Below, piece after piece: positions 1-6,488 of a DNA stretch of 12,446 bases; the first letter of the stretch is position 1, and each line of letters begins with the position of its first letter. The position numbers and the translations under genes were made by a program. The stretch is from Mycobacterium sp. (GTDB lineage: Bacteria; Actinomycetota; Actinomycetes; Mycobacteriales; Mycobacteriaceae), in the NCBI GenBank assembly GCA_019246375.1, contig JAFAQO010000578.1:1-12446 (forward strand), in the 5' to 3' direction. The notes beneath the pieces were generated by a model. That model made no database searches. It had not been told where the DNA came from and saw only the letters and a program-made list of their open reading frames with translations.

Positions 1-803
1 GGGCCCGGGCCCGCCGATGTCACGATGCTTGCCACGTTCAGCTTCTGTGCCTGGGCAAACGACCATTCGTTGTAGGTGACCGATCCTTCGGTGTGCTTGA
101 TAGCCGCCGACGTTCCATCATTGCCCTTGGCGCCCTCACCGATACCGCCGTTGAACGACTTGCCGGTGCCCTTGCCCCACGCGCCGTCGGAAGCGGCATC
201 AAGGTATTTCTGGAAGTTATCCGTGGTCCCGGATTCGTCGCTGCGGAATACAACATGAATCGGTGTTGCGGGCAGGTTGGTGTTTCCGTTGAGTGCCTTG
301 ATCGCCGGATCGTTCCAGGTTGTGATGGCACCATTGAAAACTTTGGCCGCGGTGGGCCCGTCCAGGTTCAGCGAACTCACGCCGCTGAGGTTGTAGGTCA
401 CTGCGATCGGGCCGAACACCACGGGCAGGTTCCACGCCGGTGAGCCGCAACGCTGCTGCGCTCTGCCATACTCATCGGTGCTCAACGGTACGTCGGAGCC
501 ACCGAAATCGGTTTGTCTACCCAGGAATTCGTTGACTCCGGCGCCAGAACCGTTGGCGGTGTAGTTCAAATCCTGACCTGGACACGCCTGTTGGAACGCG
601 TTGATAAAGCGGGTCATCGCATTGGCCTGTGCTGTCGACCCGCTGGCCTTCAACGTCTTCTTCCCGCCGCAAGTCACGTTCGCCGACGACGAACCGGACG
701 TCGCATTGCCTCCGGCCGCGCTGTTGTCGCTACCACACGCCGACAACAGCAGTGCACCGGTGGCAAAAACGCTCAGCGCAGCGCCAAATCGGTTGAAATT
801 CAA
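1..803 (-). CDS. pstS: PstS3-like phosphate-binding lipoprotein (3' end cut by window edge)
   Basis: This is the periplasmic phosphate-binding component of the Pst ABC importer, anchored to the outer face of the membrane as a lipoprotein. About 267 residues are visible; the C-terminal part runs off the left edge. The start is TTG at 803-801, with AAGGAG five bases upstream; no in-frame ATG fits as well. Residues 1-23 form a signal peptide ending in the lipobox LLSAC, so Cys23 would be lipidated. Family phosphate-contact segments are visible: KASGSTAQ after the linker, FGGSDVP, and [11 protein letters not shown]. From memory the sequence is closer to M. tuberculosis PstS3 than to PstS2, for example through [19 protein letters not shown], though SAGPGP at the edge recalls PstS2. 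It lies downstream of TetR-1 on the same strand, with its own promoter region at 804-996. Family assignment is firm; the paralogue number is an inference. Confidence 0.93.
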   Translation of the reverse strand, partial: MNFNRFGAALSVFATGALLLSACGSDNSAAGGNATSGSSSANVTCGGKKTLKASGSTAQANAMTRFINAFQQACPGQDLNYTANGSGAGVNEFLGRQTDFGGSDVPLSTDEYGRAQQRCGSPAWNLPVVFGPIAVTYNLSGVSSLNLDGPTAAKVFNGAITTWNDPAIKALNGNTNLPATPIHVVFRSDESGTTDNFQKYLDAASDGAWGKGTGKSFNGGIGEGAKGNDGTSAAIKHTEGSVTYNEWSFAQAQKLNVASIVTSAGPG

Positions 804-880
804 AATAGCTCCTTCGAACGGTAGTGGCCCGACTGCTCGCGGCCAACACCGTATGACTCACAGTGAATACACAGCTTTGG

Positions 881-903
881 CCACGGCGAACGTATCATGA
901 ACG
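881..903 (-). promoter_or_regulatory. PHO/RegX3-type direct repeat upstream of pstS
   Basis: Read on the minus strand, GTTCATGATAC is followed directly by GTTCGCCGTGG, two GTTC-headed units with an 11-base period. PhoB/PhoP/RegX3-type regulators bind tandem GTTCA-like repeats with this spacing in actinobacteria. About eleven bases downstream is a possible -10, TATTCA (869-864), and the pstS start lies at 803. Position and spacing fit phosphate-starvation activation of pstS by SenX3-RegX3. Only two units are evident and the second is degenerate. Confidence 0.55.
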
Positions 904-955
904 GTCCCAATCTACGAGGGGTGGTGCCTGCCCGACAGCAAATGTTCAGCTCGCG

Positions 956-979
956 GTTAAGTCAATCACTTGACTTAAC
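956..979. promoter_or_regulatory. Perfect 10-bp palindrome, probable TetR-type operator (site 1)
   Basis: GTTAAGTCAA (956-965) and TTGACTTAAC (970-979) are perfect inverted repeats around the spacer TCAC. The site matches the palindrome at 6441-6462 almost base for base, including the spacer apart from one base, so it is probably a protein-binding site shared by the two loci. It lies 17 bases past the TetR-1 stop and about 150 bases upstream of the pstS start. An alternative is a terminator stem for TetR-1, but the stem is AT-rich and has no T tract. The regulated gene is unclear; TetR-2 is the best candidate binder because the twin site sits at its promoter. Confidence 0.6.
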
Positions 980-996
980 TACGCACGACCGGGCGT

Positions 997-1599
997 TTAC
1001 GCCGGCGGCTCAATCAGCACCGTGATCGTCTTTCCAACCGCGGCCAACGAGCGCTTGTCACGTGTGGAGAGGGCAATGACGAAGGCACCCTGAATCAGCG
1101 CGAGGACCCCATCGGCCAAATCCTCGGCACGCCGATCGTGGCGAACATCTCCTTTGGATTGGCCCTCGCGCAGCAGCTGGACAAGACCGGCTTTCCACGC
1201 ATGGAGCTGATGGCCGACTTGCTCGCGGAACAGCTCGGACGTGGCGGCGACTTCGGTCGAGAACTTGCCGGCCAAACATGCTCGCTGATAGCCGGACTTG
1301 ACAAAGATCTGCGACATTTCCTTGAAGTAGCCGGCCAGCTTCTCCGGCGTTGTCAAACTTTCCTTACTCGCCCACTTGCGAAACAGGTCGACCTGAAACT
1401 GCATGTAGCGGTCAAGGACCGCTTGGCCGAACATGTCCTTGGAACCGAAGTGGTGATAAAACGATCCCTTGGGCACCCCGGCAGAGGCCAGTATTGCGTC
1501 CACCGTAGTGCCATGGAAACCCTGCTCATAAAACAGTTTCATGCCGTGACGAAGCAGACGTTCCCTGTGCGGCAGGGTGTCTGCTTCTTGCGTACTCAT
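997..1599 (-). CDS. TetR/AcrR-family transcriptional regulator (TetR-1, NemR/AcuR-like)
   Basis: This is a ligand-responsive DNA-binding repressor of 200 residues, normal for the family. The N-terminal helix-turn-helix runs from about residue 10 to 55, with the typical TVDAILASAGVPKGSFYHHFGSK signature in its second half (given here only to mark the region; key residues are G41, K44, Y48, H49 and F51). The rest is the variable ligand and dimer domain, with a Cys-containing segment YQRACLAGKF like that of the NemR/AcuR group. ATG at 1599 was chosen because GAAGG lies nine bases upstream; the in-frame TTG at 1608 directly abuts that motif and is unlikely to be used. A possible -10 (TATACT, 1645-1640) lies upstream. 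The gene diverges from the crotonase gene, and the NemR-box-like site at 1697-1712 is its probable operator. The ligand is unknown; an electrophile or CoA-ester-linked metabolite is a guess from neighbours. Confidence 0.92.
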   Translation of the reverse strand: MSTQEADTLPHRERLLRHGMKLFYEQGFHGTTVDAILASAGVPKGSFYHHFGSKDMFGQAVLDRYMQFQVDLFRKWASKESLTTPEKLAGYFKEMSQIFVKSGYQRACLAGKFSTEVAATSELFREQVGHQLHAWKAGLVQLLREGQSKGDVRHDRRAEDLADGVLALIQGAFVIALSTRDKRSLAAVGKTITVLIEPPA

Positions 1600-1682
1600 A
1601 GATGGCAACCTTCAAAAGCCGAATGTGGTATTGAATTTGAGTATAGGTCTCTCCGGAAGGCGGTAATGCCGCGTAGCGCGTC

Positions 1683-1714
1683 TTGACGATCCAGTCTAGA
1701 CGACCTAGTCTAAT
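1683..1714 (+). promoter_or_regulatory. Probable promoter of the crotonase group
   Basis: TTGACG (1683-1688) matches a sigma-A -35. A -10 candidate, TAGTCT (1706-1711), follows after 17 bases; TCTAAT at 1709-1714 is an alternative with longer spacing. The likely start of transcription is near 1718, giving a short leader before the ATG at 1746. The operator at 1697-1712 covers the spacer and -10, as expected for repression by TetR-1. Confidence 0.45.
1697..1712. promoter_or_regulatory. NemR-box-like operator between TetR-1 and the crotonase gene
   Basis: TAGAC (1697-1701) and GTCTA (1708-1712) are perfect inverted half-sites around GACCTA. The TAGAC-N6-GTCTA layout resembles, from memory, the box bound by NemR-type TetR repressors. 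A further AGTCTA lies immediately upstream (1694-1698 region) and repeats the right half-site. Its place in the divergent intergenic region over the crotonase promoter makes TetR-1 the natural binder. Confidence 0.6.
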
Positions 1715-1745
1715 GCCTGATCACTCTAGCCGGAAGGGCAAGTGC

Positions 1746-2543
1746 ATGACGGCACTTAAGACCGAAACCAGCGATCACGTCGCCATCGTCACCATGTCCA
1801 ATCCGCCGGCGAATCTGTTCGACCGCGAACTGATGACCGGTCTGCTGGAAGCGGTTCGCGGCGCCGAAGCCGGCCGTGTGCGCGCAATGGTGCTGCGCAG
1901 CGACGGCGCTGTGTTCTCCGGCGGTGCCGATGTGGCGATGTTCAGGGGCACTTCTCCTGCGGAAGCCCGTGCGATGTTCGTCGAGGGCTTCCAGCTCATC
2001 GACGCGATCGAGCAGGCATCGTTTCCCGTCATCGCGGCGGTGCACGGGTTGTGTCTGGCCGCCGGCCTGGAGGTCGCGCTGGCCTGCGACCTGATCATCG
2101 CTGCGGAAGGCACACAGTTCGCGCAAGTTGAAGCAAAGATTGGAGCGGCCACGTTCCTCGGCGGCGCATACCGGATCGCCCAACGGGCCGGCACAGCACG
2201 GGCTTTCGAAATCACATTTGGCGGCGATTATTTCGATGCCGCGACGTTCGAGCGCTGGAACATCATCAACCGGGTAGTCCCCGCGGACCAACTGGACGCC
2301 AAGGCGGTCCAGTGGGCCCGCAAGCTCGCCACTGGTCCCACCGCCGCCCACGCCGTCACCAAGAAGCTGGTTCACCACGCGACCGACAAGGGAGTGCGCG
2401 ACACCGACCGCTATCTGCTTGACGCCGCGACCCCGCTGTTCGCCACCAACGACATGCAGCACGCCGTTGACCTTCTGCTCACACACGGCGCGCGGAAGTT
2501 CATGACGGATCACGGTCAATTGATCGCTTTCGAAGGCCGCTGA
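1746..2543 (+). CDS. Enoyl-CoA hydratase/isomerase (crotonase family)
   Basis: The product has 265 residues, typical of the crotonase superfamily, which acts on acyl-CoA thioesters by stabilising an enolate in an oxyanion hole. The first oxyanion-hole segment is FSGGADVAMF and the second GLCLAAGLEVALACD. Glu109 and Glu129 align with the two catalytic glutamates of rat crotonase (Glu144 and Glu164), with the same 20-residue spacing, so a hydratase or isomerase is more likely than a decarboxylase-type relative. The ATG at 1746 has GGAAGGG seven bases upstream; longer in-frame starts run into the promoter and operator. It is the first gene of the plus-strand group and is probably repressed by TetR-1. 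The true substrate is unknown; it could be a fatty, terpenoid or ring-cleavage CoA ester. Confidence 0.92.
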   Translation: MTALKTETSDHVAIVTMSNPPANLFDRELMTGLLEAVRGAEAGRVRAMVLRSDGAVFSGGADVAMFRGTSPAEARAMFVEGFQLIDAIEQASFPVIAAVHGLCLAAGLEVALACDLIIAAEGTQFAQVEAKIGAATFLGGAYRIAQRAGTARAFEITFGGDYFDAATFERWNIINRVVPADQLDAKAVQWARKLATGPTAAHAVTKKLVHHATDKGVRDTDRYLLDAATPLFATNDMQHAVDLLLTHGARKFMTDHGQLIAFEGR

Positions 2544-2592
2544 TGAGAACGGGGTGCTCAGGTACCGATCCCGGATTAGGAAACGGGTAGTC

Positions 2593-3099
2593 GTGGAATG
2601 GACCGGCGCACGATATGCGGACAAACCGACGGTTCAAGTGCGGACGTGGATTGCTGCACCGCCAACGTGCGTGTGGCAGTTGGTGTCTGACATTGAGCTC
2701 ATGCCCAGCATGAGTGAGGAGCTACAAGCCGTCGAATGGCTCGACGGTGCCAGCGGGCCGGCAGTCGGCGCCAGGTTCGTCGGGCGAAGCAGGCACGGCG
2801 CGCTGGGCGAGTGGGCGACCACCTCCCAGGTGATCGAGTGCGAACCGCCACGGGTGTTTGCCTGGGCTGTCGAGAATCCCGAAAACCCAACAGCGATATG
2901 GCGTTTTCGCTTAGAGCCGCGCGATGGCGGAACAGAGTTGTCGGAATGGATGCAAATGGGACCAGGGCGCTCGGGGTTGTCGCTGGCGATTGATCACATG
3001 CCCGAGAAGGAGCAGAAGATCGTGTTCGTGCGCATGCGCGAATTCGAACGCAACATGACTGCCACCCTCGAGCAGATAAAGAAGTTGGCGGAAGGGTGA
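2593..3099 (+). CDS. SRPBCC/polyketide cyclase-like protein
   Basis: This 168-residue protein has the START-like SRPBCC fold, a helix-grip cavity that binds hydrophobic ligands. The N-terminal segment VRTWIAAPPTCVWQLVSDIE is the usual first strand with the AP-x-x-VW helix, followed by MPSMSEELQAVEWL and WRFRLEPRDGGTELSEW in the central sheet, and a long C-terminal helix (MREFERNMTATLEQIKKL). GTG at 2593 was chosen because the protein then begins (M)EWTGARYADKPT, as I recall for mycobacterial relatives. A GTG at 2554 would add 13 residues with no family resemblance and has a weak ribosome site. The stop overlaps the next start (TGATG), implying translational coupling to the LLM gene. Its role may be ligand binding, cyclisation or dehydration in the same pathway; nothing here decides which. 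Confidence 0.85.
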   Translation: MEWTGARYADKPTVQVRTWIAAPPTCVWQLVSDIELMPSMSEELQAVEWLDGASGPAVGARFVGRSRHGALGEWATTSQVIECEPPRVFAWAVENPENPTAIWRFRLEPRDGGTELSEWMQMGPGRSGLSLAIDHMPEKEQKIVFVRMREFERNMTATLEQIKKLAEG

Positions 3100-4157
3100 T
3101 GCGCACCGCCACCACGATTGAGGCCTCGAGCTTCAGGAATTCGCGGGAGCAACGGGACTTCGTCGTCGAAGCCGAGAAGTTGGGCTTGGACGTCTGCTGG
3201 GTGGCCGAAGCGTGGGGCTCCGACGCGCCGTCCGCGGTGGGCTACTATGCCGCCTGCACCGAGCGCATGCTGCTCGGGTCGGGAATCATGCAGGTGGGAA
3301 CTCGGACCCCGGTCGCGGTCGCGCAGGCGGCGATCACACTGTCGAACCTGTCCGCGGGACGGTTCCTGCTCGGGCTGGGCGCCTCTGGCCCTCAGGTCAT
3401 CGAGGGGCTGCACGGCGTCGCGTTCGCACGCCCGCTGGCGCGATTGCGTGAGACCGTCGAGATTGTCCGCCAAGTGATCCGTGGCGGCAAAATTTCCTAC
3501 TGCGGTTCGCAGTTCCAGATTCCGCACCCGGGCAGCGAAGCAGTGCCGATGCGGCTGTCGATGCGCGCTGAGCATGAGATCCCGATCTACTTGGCGACAC
3601 TATCGCCGAGCATGCTGCGGCTGACCGGTGAGATCGCCGACGGCTGGCTTGGCACCAGTTTTGTGCCCGAAGGCGCAGCCGAGGCGTACTTTTCGCACTT
3701 GGACGAGGGATTGGCCCACAGCGGACGCACCCGCGCAGACCTCGATGTCTGCCAGGGGGCTGAGGTAGCTTTCGCCCAAGATGAGGACGCGTTGCAGGCA
3801 ATGCTCGACAGCCGCAAAATGAGCCTCGCGTTCAGCCTCGGCGGCATGGGATCGGCGTCGACCAACTTCTACAACCAGGCCTACAGCCGACAGGGGTGGG
3901 CCGAGGTCGCCGCCGAGGTGCGCGCACGATGGCAGGCCGGAGATCGTGACGGCGCAGCCGCGTTGGTGACCGACGAGATGGTGTTGAGCACCACGCTGAT
4001 CGGTACTAAATCCGGCGTCCGGCAACGCTTGCGAACTTGGCGCGACGCGGGTGTCAGCACTGTCCGGCTTTACCCCGCCGGCCAGACCCTTGACGACCGC
4101 TTGTCCACGCTCGCCCAGGCAATCGACCTCGTTCATGAAGTCAGCGGCTCGCCATGA
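3099..4157 (+). CDS. Luciferase-like monooxygenase family oxidoreductase, probably F420-dependent
   Basis: The product has 352 residues and fits the LLM/Mer-like group of TIM-barrel flavin or F420 oxidoreductases. Visible signatures are AEKLGLDVCWVAEAWGSDA near the N terminus, then the segment from LLGSGIMQVGTRTP through LSAGRFLLGLGASGPQVIEG, where the bulge strand and cofactor-phosphate loop lie, and later PIYLATLSPSMLRLTGEIAD. The second-strand and GEIADGW pattern is typical of mycobacterial F420-dependent LLM enzymes, but F420 versus FMN cannot be proven from sequence. The ATG at 3099 overlaps the SRPBCC stop by one base; a GTG one codon earlier is possible. The stop overlaps the ATG of a mini-ORF (4154-4213) that reaches the next gene. 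It probably reduces or oxidises an intermediate of the same pathway. Confidence 0.9.
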   Translation: MRTATTIEASSFRNSREQRDFVVEAEKLGLDVCWVAEAWGSDAPSAVGYYAACTERMLLGSGIMQVGTRTPVAVAQAAITLSNLSAGRFLLGLGASGPQVIEGLHGVAFARPLARLRETVEIVRQVIRGGKISYCGSQFQIPHPGSEAVPMRLSMRAEHEIPIYLATLSPSMLRLTGEIADGWLGTSFVPEGAAEAYFSHLDEGLAHSGRTRADLDVCQGAEVAFAQDEDALQAMLDSRKMSLAFSLGGMGSASTNFYNQAYSRQGWAEVAAEVRARWQAGDRDGAAALVTDEMVLSTTLIGTKSGVRQRLRTWRDAGVSTVRLYPAGQTLDDRLSTLAQAIDLVHEVSGSP

Positions 4158-4213
4158 ATAAGCGCCAGACCGGCCCAGGGCGAGACCGCACAGCGCCGAA
4201 AGGAATCCTGTGA
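4154..4213 (+). other. Mini-ORF bridging the LLM and molybdoenzyme genes (19 codons)
   Basis: An ATG at 4154 overlaps the LLM stop as ATGA, and the 19-codon frame (MNKRQTGPGRDRTAPKGIL) ends in a TGA that overlaps the GTG start of the next gene as GTGA (4210-4213). Translation could therefore pass from one gene to the next without a gap. No conserved peptide is recognised, and it may simply keep ribosomes moving across the junction. It could also be chance in a 52-base spacer. The downstream gene has its own ribosome site, GAAAGGA. Confidence 0.35.
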
Positions 4214-6435
4214 CCGGTGAATGGCAGCCCACGGCGTGCATCTTGTGCGAATGCAACTGCGGCATCGTCGTACAGCTGGAAGACCGCACGCTTGCCCGCA
4301 TCCGCGGAGACAAGGCGCACCCAGCGTCGCAGGGCTACACCTGCAACAAGGCGCTGCGCCTGAATCATTACCAGAACAATCCCAACCGCCTCACGTCTCC
4401 GATGCGGCGACGCAGCGATGGCAGCTACGAGGAAATCGACTGGGACACCGCAATCACCGAGATCGCTTCCGGCTTCAAGCAGATCAGCCAAAGGTACGGC
4501 GGAGACAAAATCTTCTACTACGGCGGCGGCGGCCAAGGTAACCATCTCGGCGGGGCCTACAGCGGTGCCTTCCTCAAGGCGATCGGCTCGCGCTACCGGT
4601 CTAACGCGTTGGCTCAGGAGAAAACCGGGGAGCACTGGGTCGACAAGCATCTGTACGGCGGCCACACCAGAGGGGAATTCGAACACGCTGAAGTGTCGGT
4701 GTTTGTGGGCAAGAACCCATGGATGTCGCAGAGCTTCCCGCGCGCCCGGGTGGTCCTCAACGACATCGCCAAAGACATTCGCCGCTCGATGATCGTCATC
4801 GATCCGGTGCTCACCGAAACCGCGAAGATGGCCGACTTTCACCTACGGGTGCGGCCCGGGGCTGACGCGTGGTGTCTGGCGTCGATGGCCGCGGTGCTTG
4901 TGCAGGAAAGCCTATGCAACGAAGCGTTTCTCGCCGAGCACGTCAATGGTGTCGACGCGGTGCGCGACATTCTTCGCGACATTCCCGTCCGGGATTTCGC
5001 AGCGCGGTGCGGAGTCGACGAGGAACTGTTGCGGGCTGCGGTACGGCGGATCGCGAGCGCTGACAGCGTCGCGGTGTTCGAGGACCTCGGTGTCCAACAG
5101 GGACCCAACAGCACGCTCTGCTCGTACCTGAACAAGCTGCTGTGGATACTCACCGGCAGCTTCGCTAAGCGGGGTGGCCAGCATCTGCATTCAACGCTGG
5201 CACCGCTGTTCGGTACCTGGACCGGTCGTACGCCGGTTACCGGGGCCCCGGTGATCGGCGGCCTGGTGCCGGCCAATGTTGTGCCTGAAGAGATCTTGAC
5301 CGACCATCCTGACCGCATCCGCGCGATGATCGTCGAAAGCAGCAATCCCGCCCACTCCGTCGGCGATTCCGCTGCCTGCCGGGTGGCATTCGAATCCCTG
5401 GAGCTGTTGGTTGTCGTCGATGTCGCCATGACGGAAACGGCTCGGCTGGCACACTACATTCTTCCTGCGGCAAGCCAATTCGAGAAGCCGGAAGCCACAT
5501 TCTTCAACCTCGAGTTTCCGCACAACACTTTTCAGCTACGGCGACCACTACTCGAGCCACTCGCCGGCACTTTGCCCGAGCCGGAGATCTGGGCCCGGCT
5601 GGTGCGCGCCCTAGGCGTTGTCGACGACGCCGATCTGCAACCCCTTCGAGACGCCGCCGGGCGGGGCCGACAGGCATACGCACAGGTGTTCTTCGAGGCC
5701 ATCAGCGGCAACCCGATGCTGGGCAAGCTGGTCCCGTTCGTCCTGTATGACACCTTGGGGCCGACCCTGCCCGACGGCCTCGCCGGCGCTGCGGCGCTGT
5801 GGGGACTTGCCCAGAAGACTGCGATGGCCTACCCGGATGCGGTTCGCCGGGCCGGCCACGCCGACGGCGACGCGTTGTTCGACGCGATCCTGAACAACCG
5901 CTCAGGAGTGACGTTTACGGTGCACGAGTACGAAGATGACTTCGAGCTGATCAGCCATGCGGATCACAAGATCGCGCTGAACATGCCCGAGATGCTCGGC
6001 GAAGTACGGCGGCTACTCGATGCTCGGCCGGCGCTCACCAGCCCAGAGTTTCCGATCGTGCTCTCGGCGGGTGAGCGCCGTGCCTACACTGCCAACGACA
6101 TCTTCCGCGACCCGTCGTGGCGCAAGCGTGATGTCGACGGGGCGCTTCGGGTCAGCATCGAGGACGCCCAGGCGCTCAAATTGATCGATGGCGGCCGCGC
6201 CAGGATCACGACCGTCGCCGGCAGTGCGGAGGCGACCGTCGAAATCAGCGAGGCAATGCTTCCCGGCCATGCATCATTGCCAAACGGTTTCGGCCTTGAT
6301 TTCCCCGGAGCTGACGGCGAGACGCGAGTCCCTGGCGTTGCCCCCAACGCCCTGACCTCCACCGACTGGCGCGACCCCTACGCGGGCACGCCGTGGCACA
6401 AGCACGTTCCCGCCCGAATCGAACCCGCTTCCTGA
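4210..6435 (+). CDS. Molybdopterin-dependent oxidoreductase (formate dehydrogenase/BisC-like superfamily)
   Basis: This 741-residue protein belongs to the DMSO-reductase superfamily, which uses bis-molybdopterin Mo or W. Cys10, Cys13, Cys17 and Cys45 form the C-x2-C-x3-C...C ligand set of a [4Fe-4S] cluster, with Lys47 after the last Cys as in electron-relay versions. The central catalytic domain follows, and residues from about 605 to 735 form the C-terminal molybdopterin-dinucleotide domain (starting near FPIVLSAGERRAYTAND). No twin-arginine signal is present, so it is probably cytoplasmic. At the site where formate dehydrogenases carry Cys or Sec (near residue 140), the sequence is NALAQEKTGEHW, with Gly140 and no Cys, Ser or Asp. 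From memory it resembles M. tuberculosis Rv0197, whose substrate is also unknown. GTG 4210 has GAAAGGA five bases upstream. No partner subunit is encoded nearby. Confidence 0.9.
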   Translation: MTGEWQPTACILCECNCGIVVQLEDRTLARIRGDKAHPASQGYTCNKALRLNHYQNNPNRLTSPMRRRSDGSYEEIDWDTAITEIASGFKQISQRYGGDKIFYYGGGGQGNHLGGAYSGAFLKAIGSRYRSNALAQEKTGEHWVDKHLYGGHTRGEFEHAEVSVFVGKNPWMSQSFPRARVVLNDIAKDIRRSMIVIDPVLTETAKMADFHLRVRPGADAWCLASMAAVLVQESLCNEAFLAEHVNGVDAVRDILRDIPVRDFAARCGVDEELLRAAVRRIASADSVAVFEDLGVQQGPNSTLCSYLNKLLWILTGSFAKRGGQHLHSTLAPLFGTWTGRTPVTGAPVIGGLVPANVVPEEILTDHPDRIRAMIVESSNPAHSVGDSAACRVAFESLELLVVVDVAMTETARLAHYILPAASQFEKPEATFFNLEFPHNTFQLRRPLLEPLAGTLPEPEIWARLVRALGVVDDADLQPLRDAAGRGRQAYAQVFFEAISGNPMLGKLVPFVLYDTLGPTLPDGLAGAAALWGLAQKTAMAYPDAVRRAGHADGDALFDAILNNRSGVTFTVHEYEDDFELISHADHKIALNMPEMLGEVRRLLDARPALTSPEFPIVLSAGERRAYTANDIFRDPSWRKRDVDGALRVSIEDAQALKLIDGGRARITTVAGSAEATVEISEAMLPGHASLPNGFGLDFPGADGETRVPGVAPNALTSTDWRDPYAGTPWHKHVPARIEPAS

Positions 6436-6440
6436 CCGTT

Positions 6441-6462
6441 TTAAATCAATCGCTTGACTTAA
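6441..6462. promoter_or_regulatory. Near-perfect palindrome over the TetR-2 promoter, probable operator (site 2)
   Basis: TTAAATCAA (6441-6449) and TTGACTTAA (6454-6462) are inverted repeats with one mismatch around TCGC. Twenty of 22 bases match the site at 957-978. It starts five bases after the molybdoenzyme stop and overlaps the probable -35 of the TetR-2 promoter. This is where an autorepressor would bind. A terminator stem for the upstream gene is the alternative but lacks a T tract. Confidence 0.65.
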
Positions 6463-6482
6463 CGGTGCCAAACCGGTTAACT
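6454..6482 (+). promoter_or_regulatory. Possible promoter giving a leaderless TetR-2 transcript
   Basis: TTGACT (6454-6459) is followed after exactly 17 bases by the weak -10 candidate TTAACT (6477-6482). Transcription would then start about seven bases later, at or next to the GTG at 6489. No Shine-Dalgarno motif precedes that GTG, so a leaderless transcript, common in mycobacteria, is plausible. The -10 matches the consensus at only three positions. Confidence 0.35.
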
Positions 6483-6488
6483 GATCGG

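Noticed and set aside
1..15. GGGCCCGGGCCC self-complementary block at the left edge
   Set aside because: It lies inside the pstS coding frame as Gly-Pro-Gly-Pro in a segment where relatives also have Gly and Pro; it has no independent sign of function.
956..979. Intrinsic terminator for TetR-1
   Set aside because: The stem is perfect and just past the stop, but it is AT-rich, has no T tract, and its twin sits on a promoter; an operator explains both sites better.
1138..1686. Plus-strand open frame (182 codons) opposite TetR-1
   Set aside because: The opposite strand encodes a textbook TetR helix-turn-helix; this frame has no recognisable domain.
1710..2624. Long minus-strand open frame (about 304 codons) antisense to the crotonase gene
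   Set aside because: It is the codon-position shadow of a clear crotonase and crosses the operator and promoter; its translation is Arg, Gly and His rich with no family motif.
3600..4842. Two long minus-strand open frames opposite the LLM and molybdoenzyme genes
   Set aside because: Both lie wholly against well-supported genes and show no motif or ribosome site; long antisense frames are expected in GC-rich DNA.
6393..6488. Upstream ATG extension of TetR-2
   Set aside because: The extra 32 residues lie within the molybdoenzyme gene and across the operator and promoter, and TetR proteins normally begin close to the helix-turn-helix.
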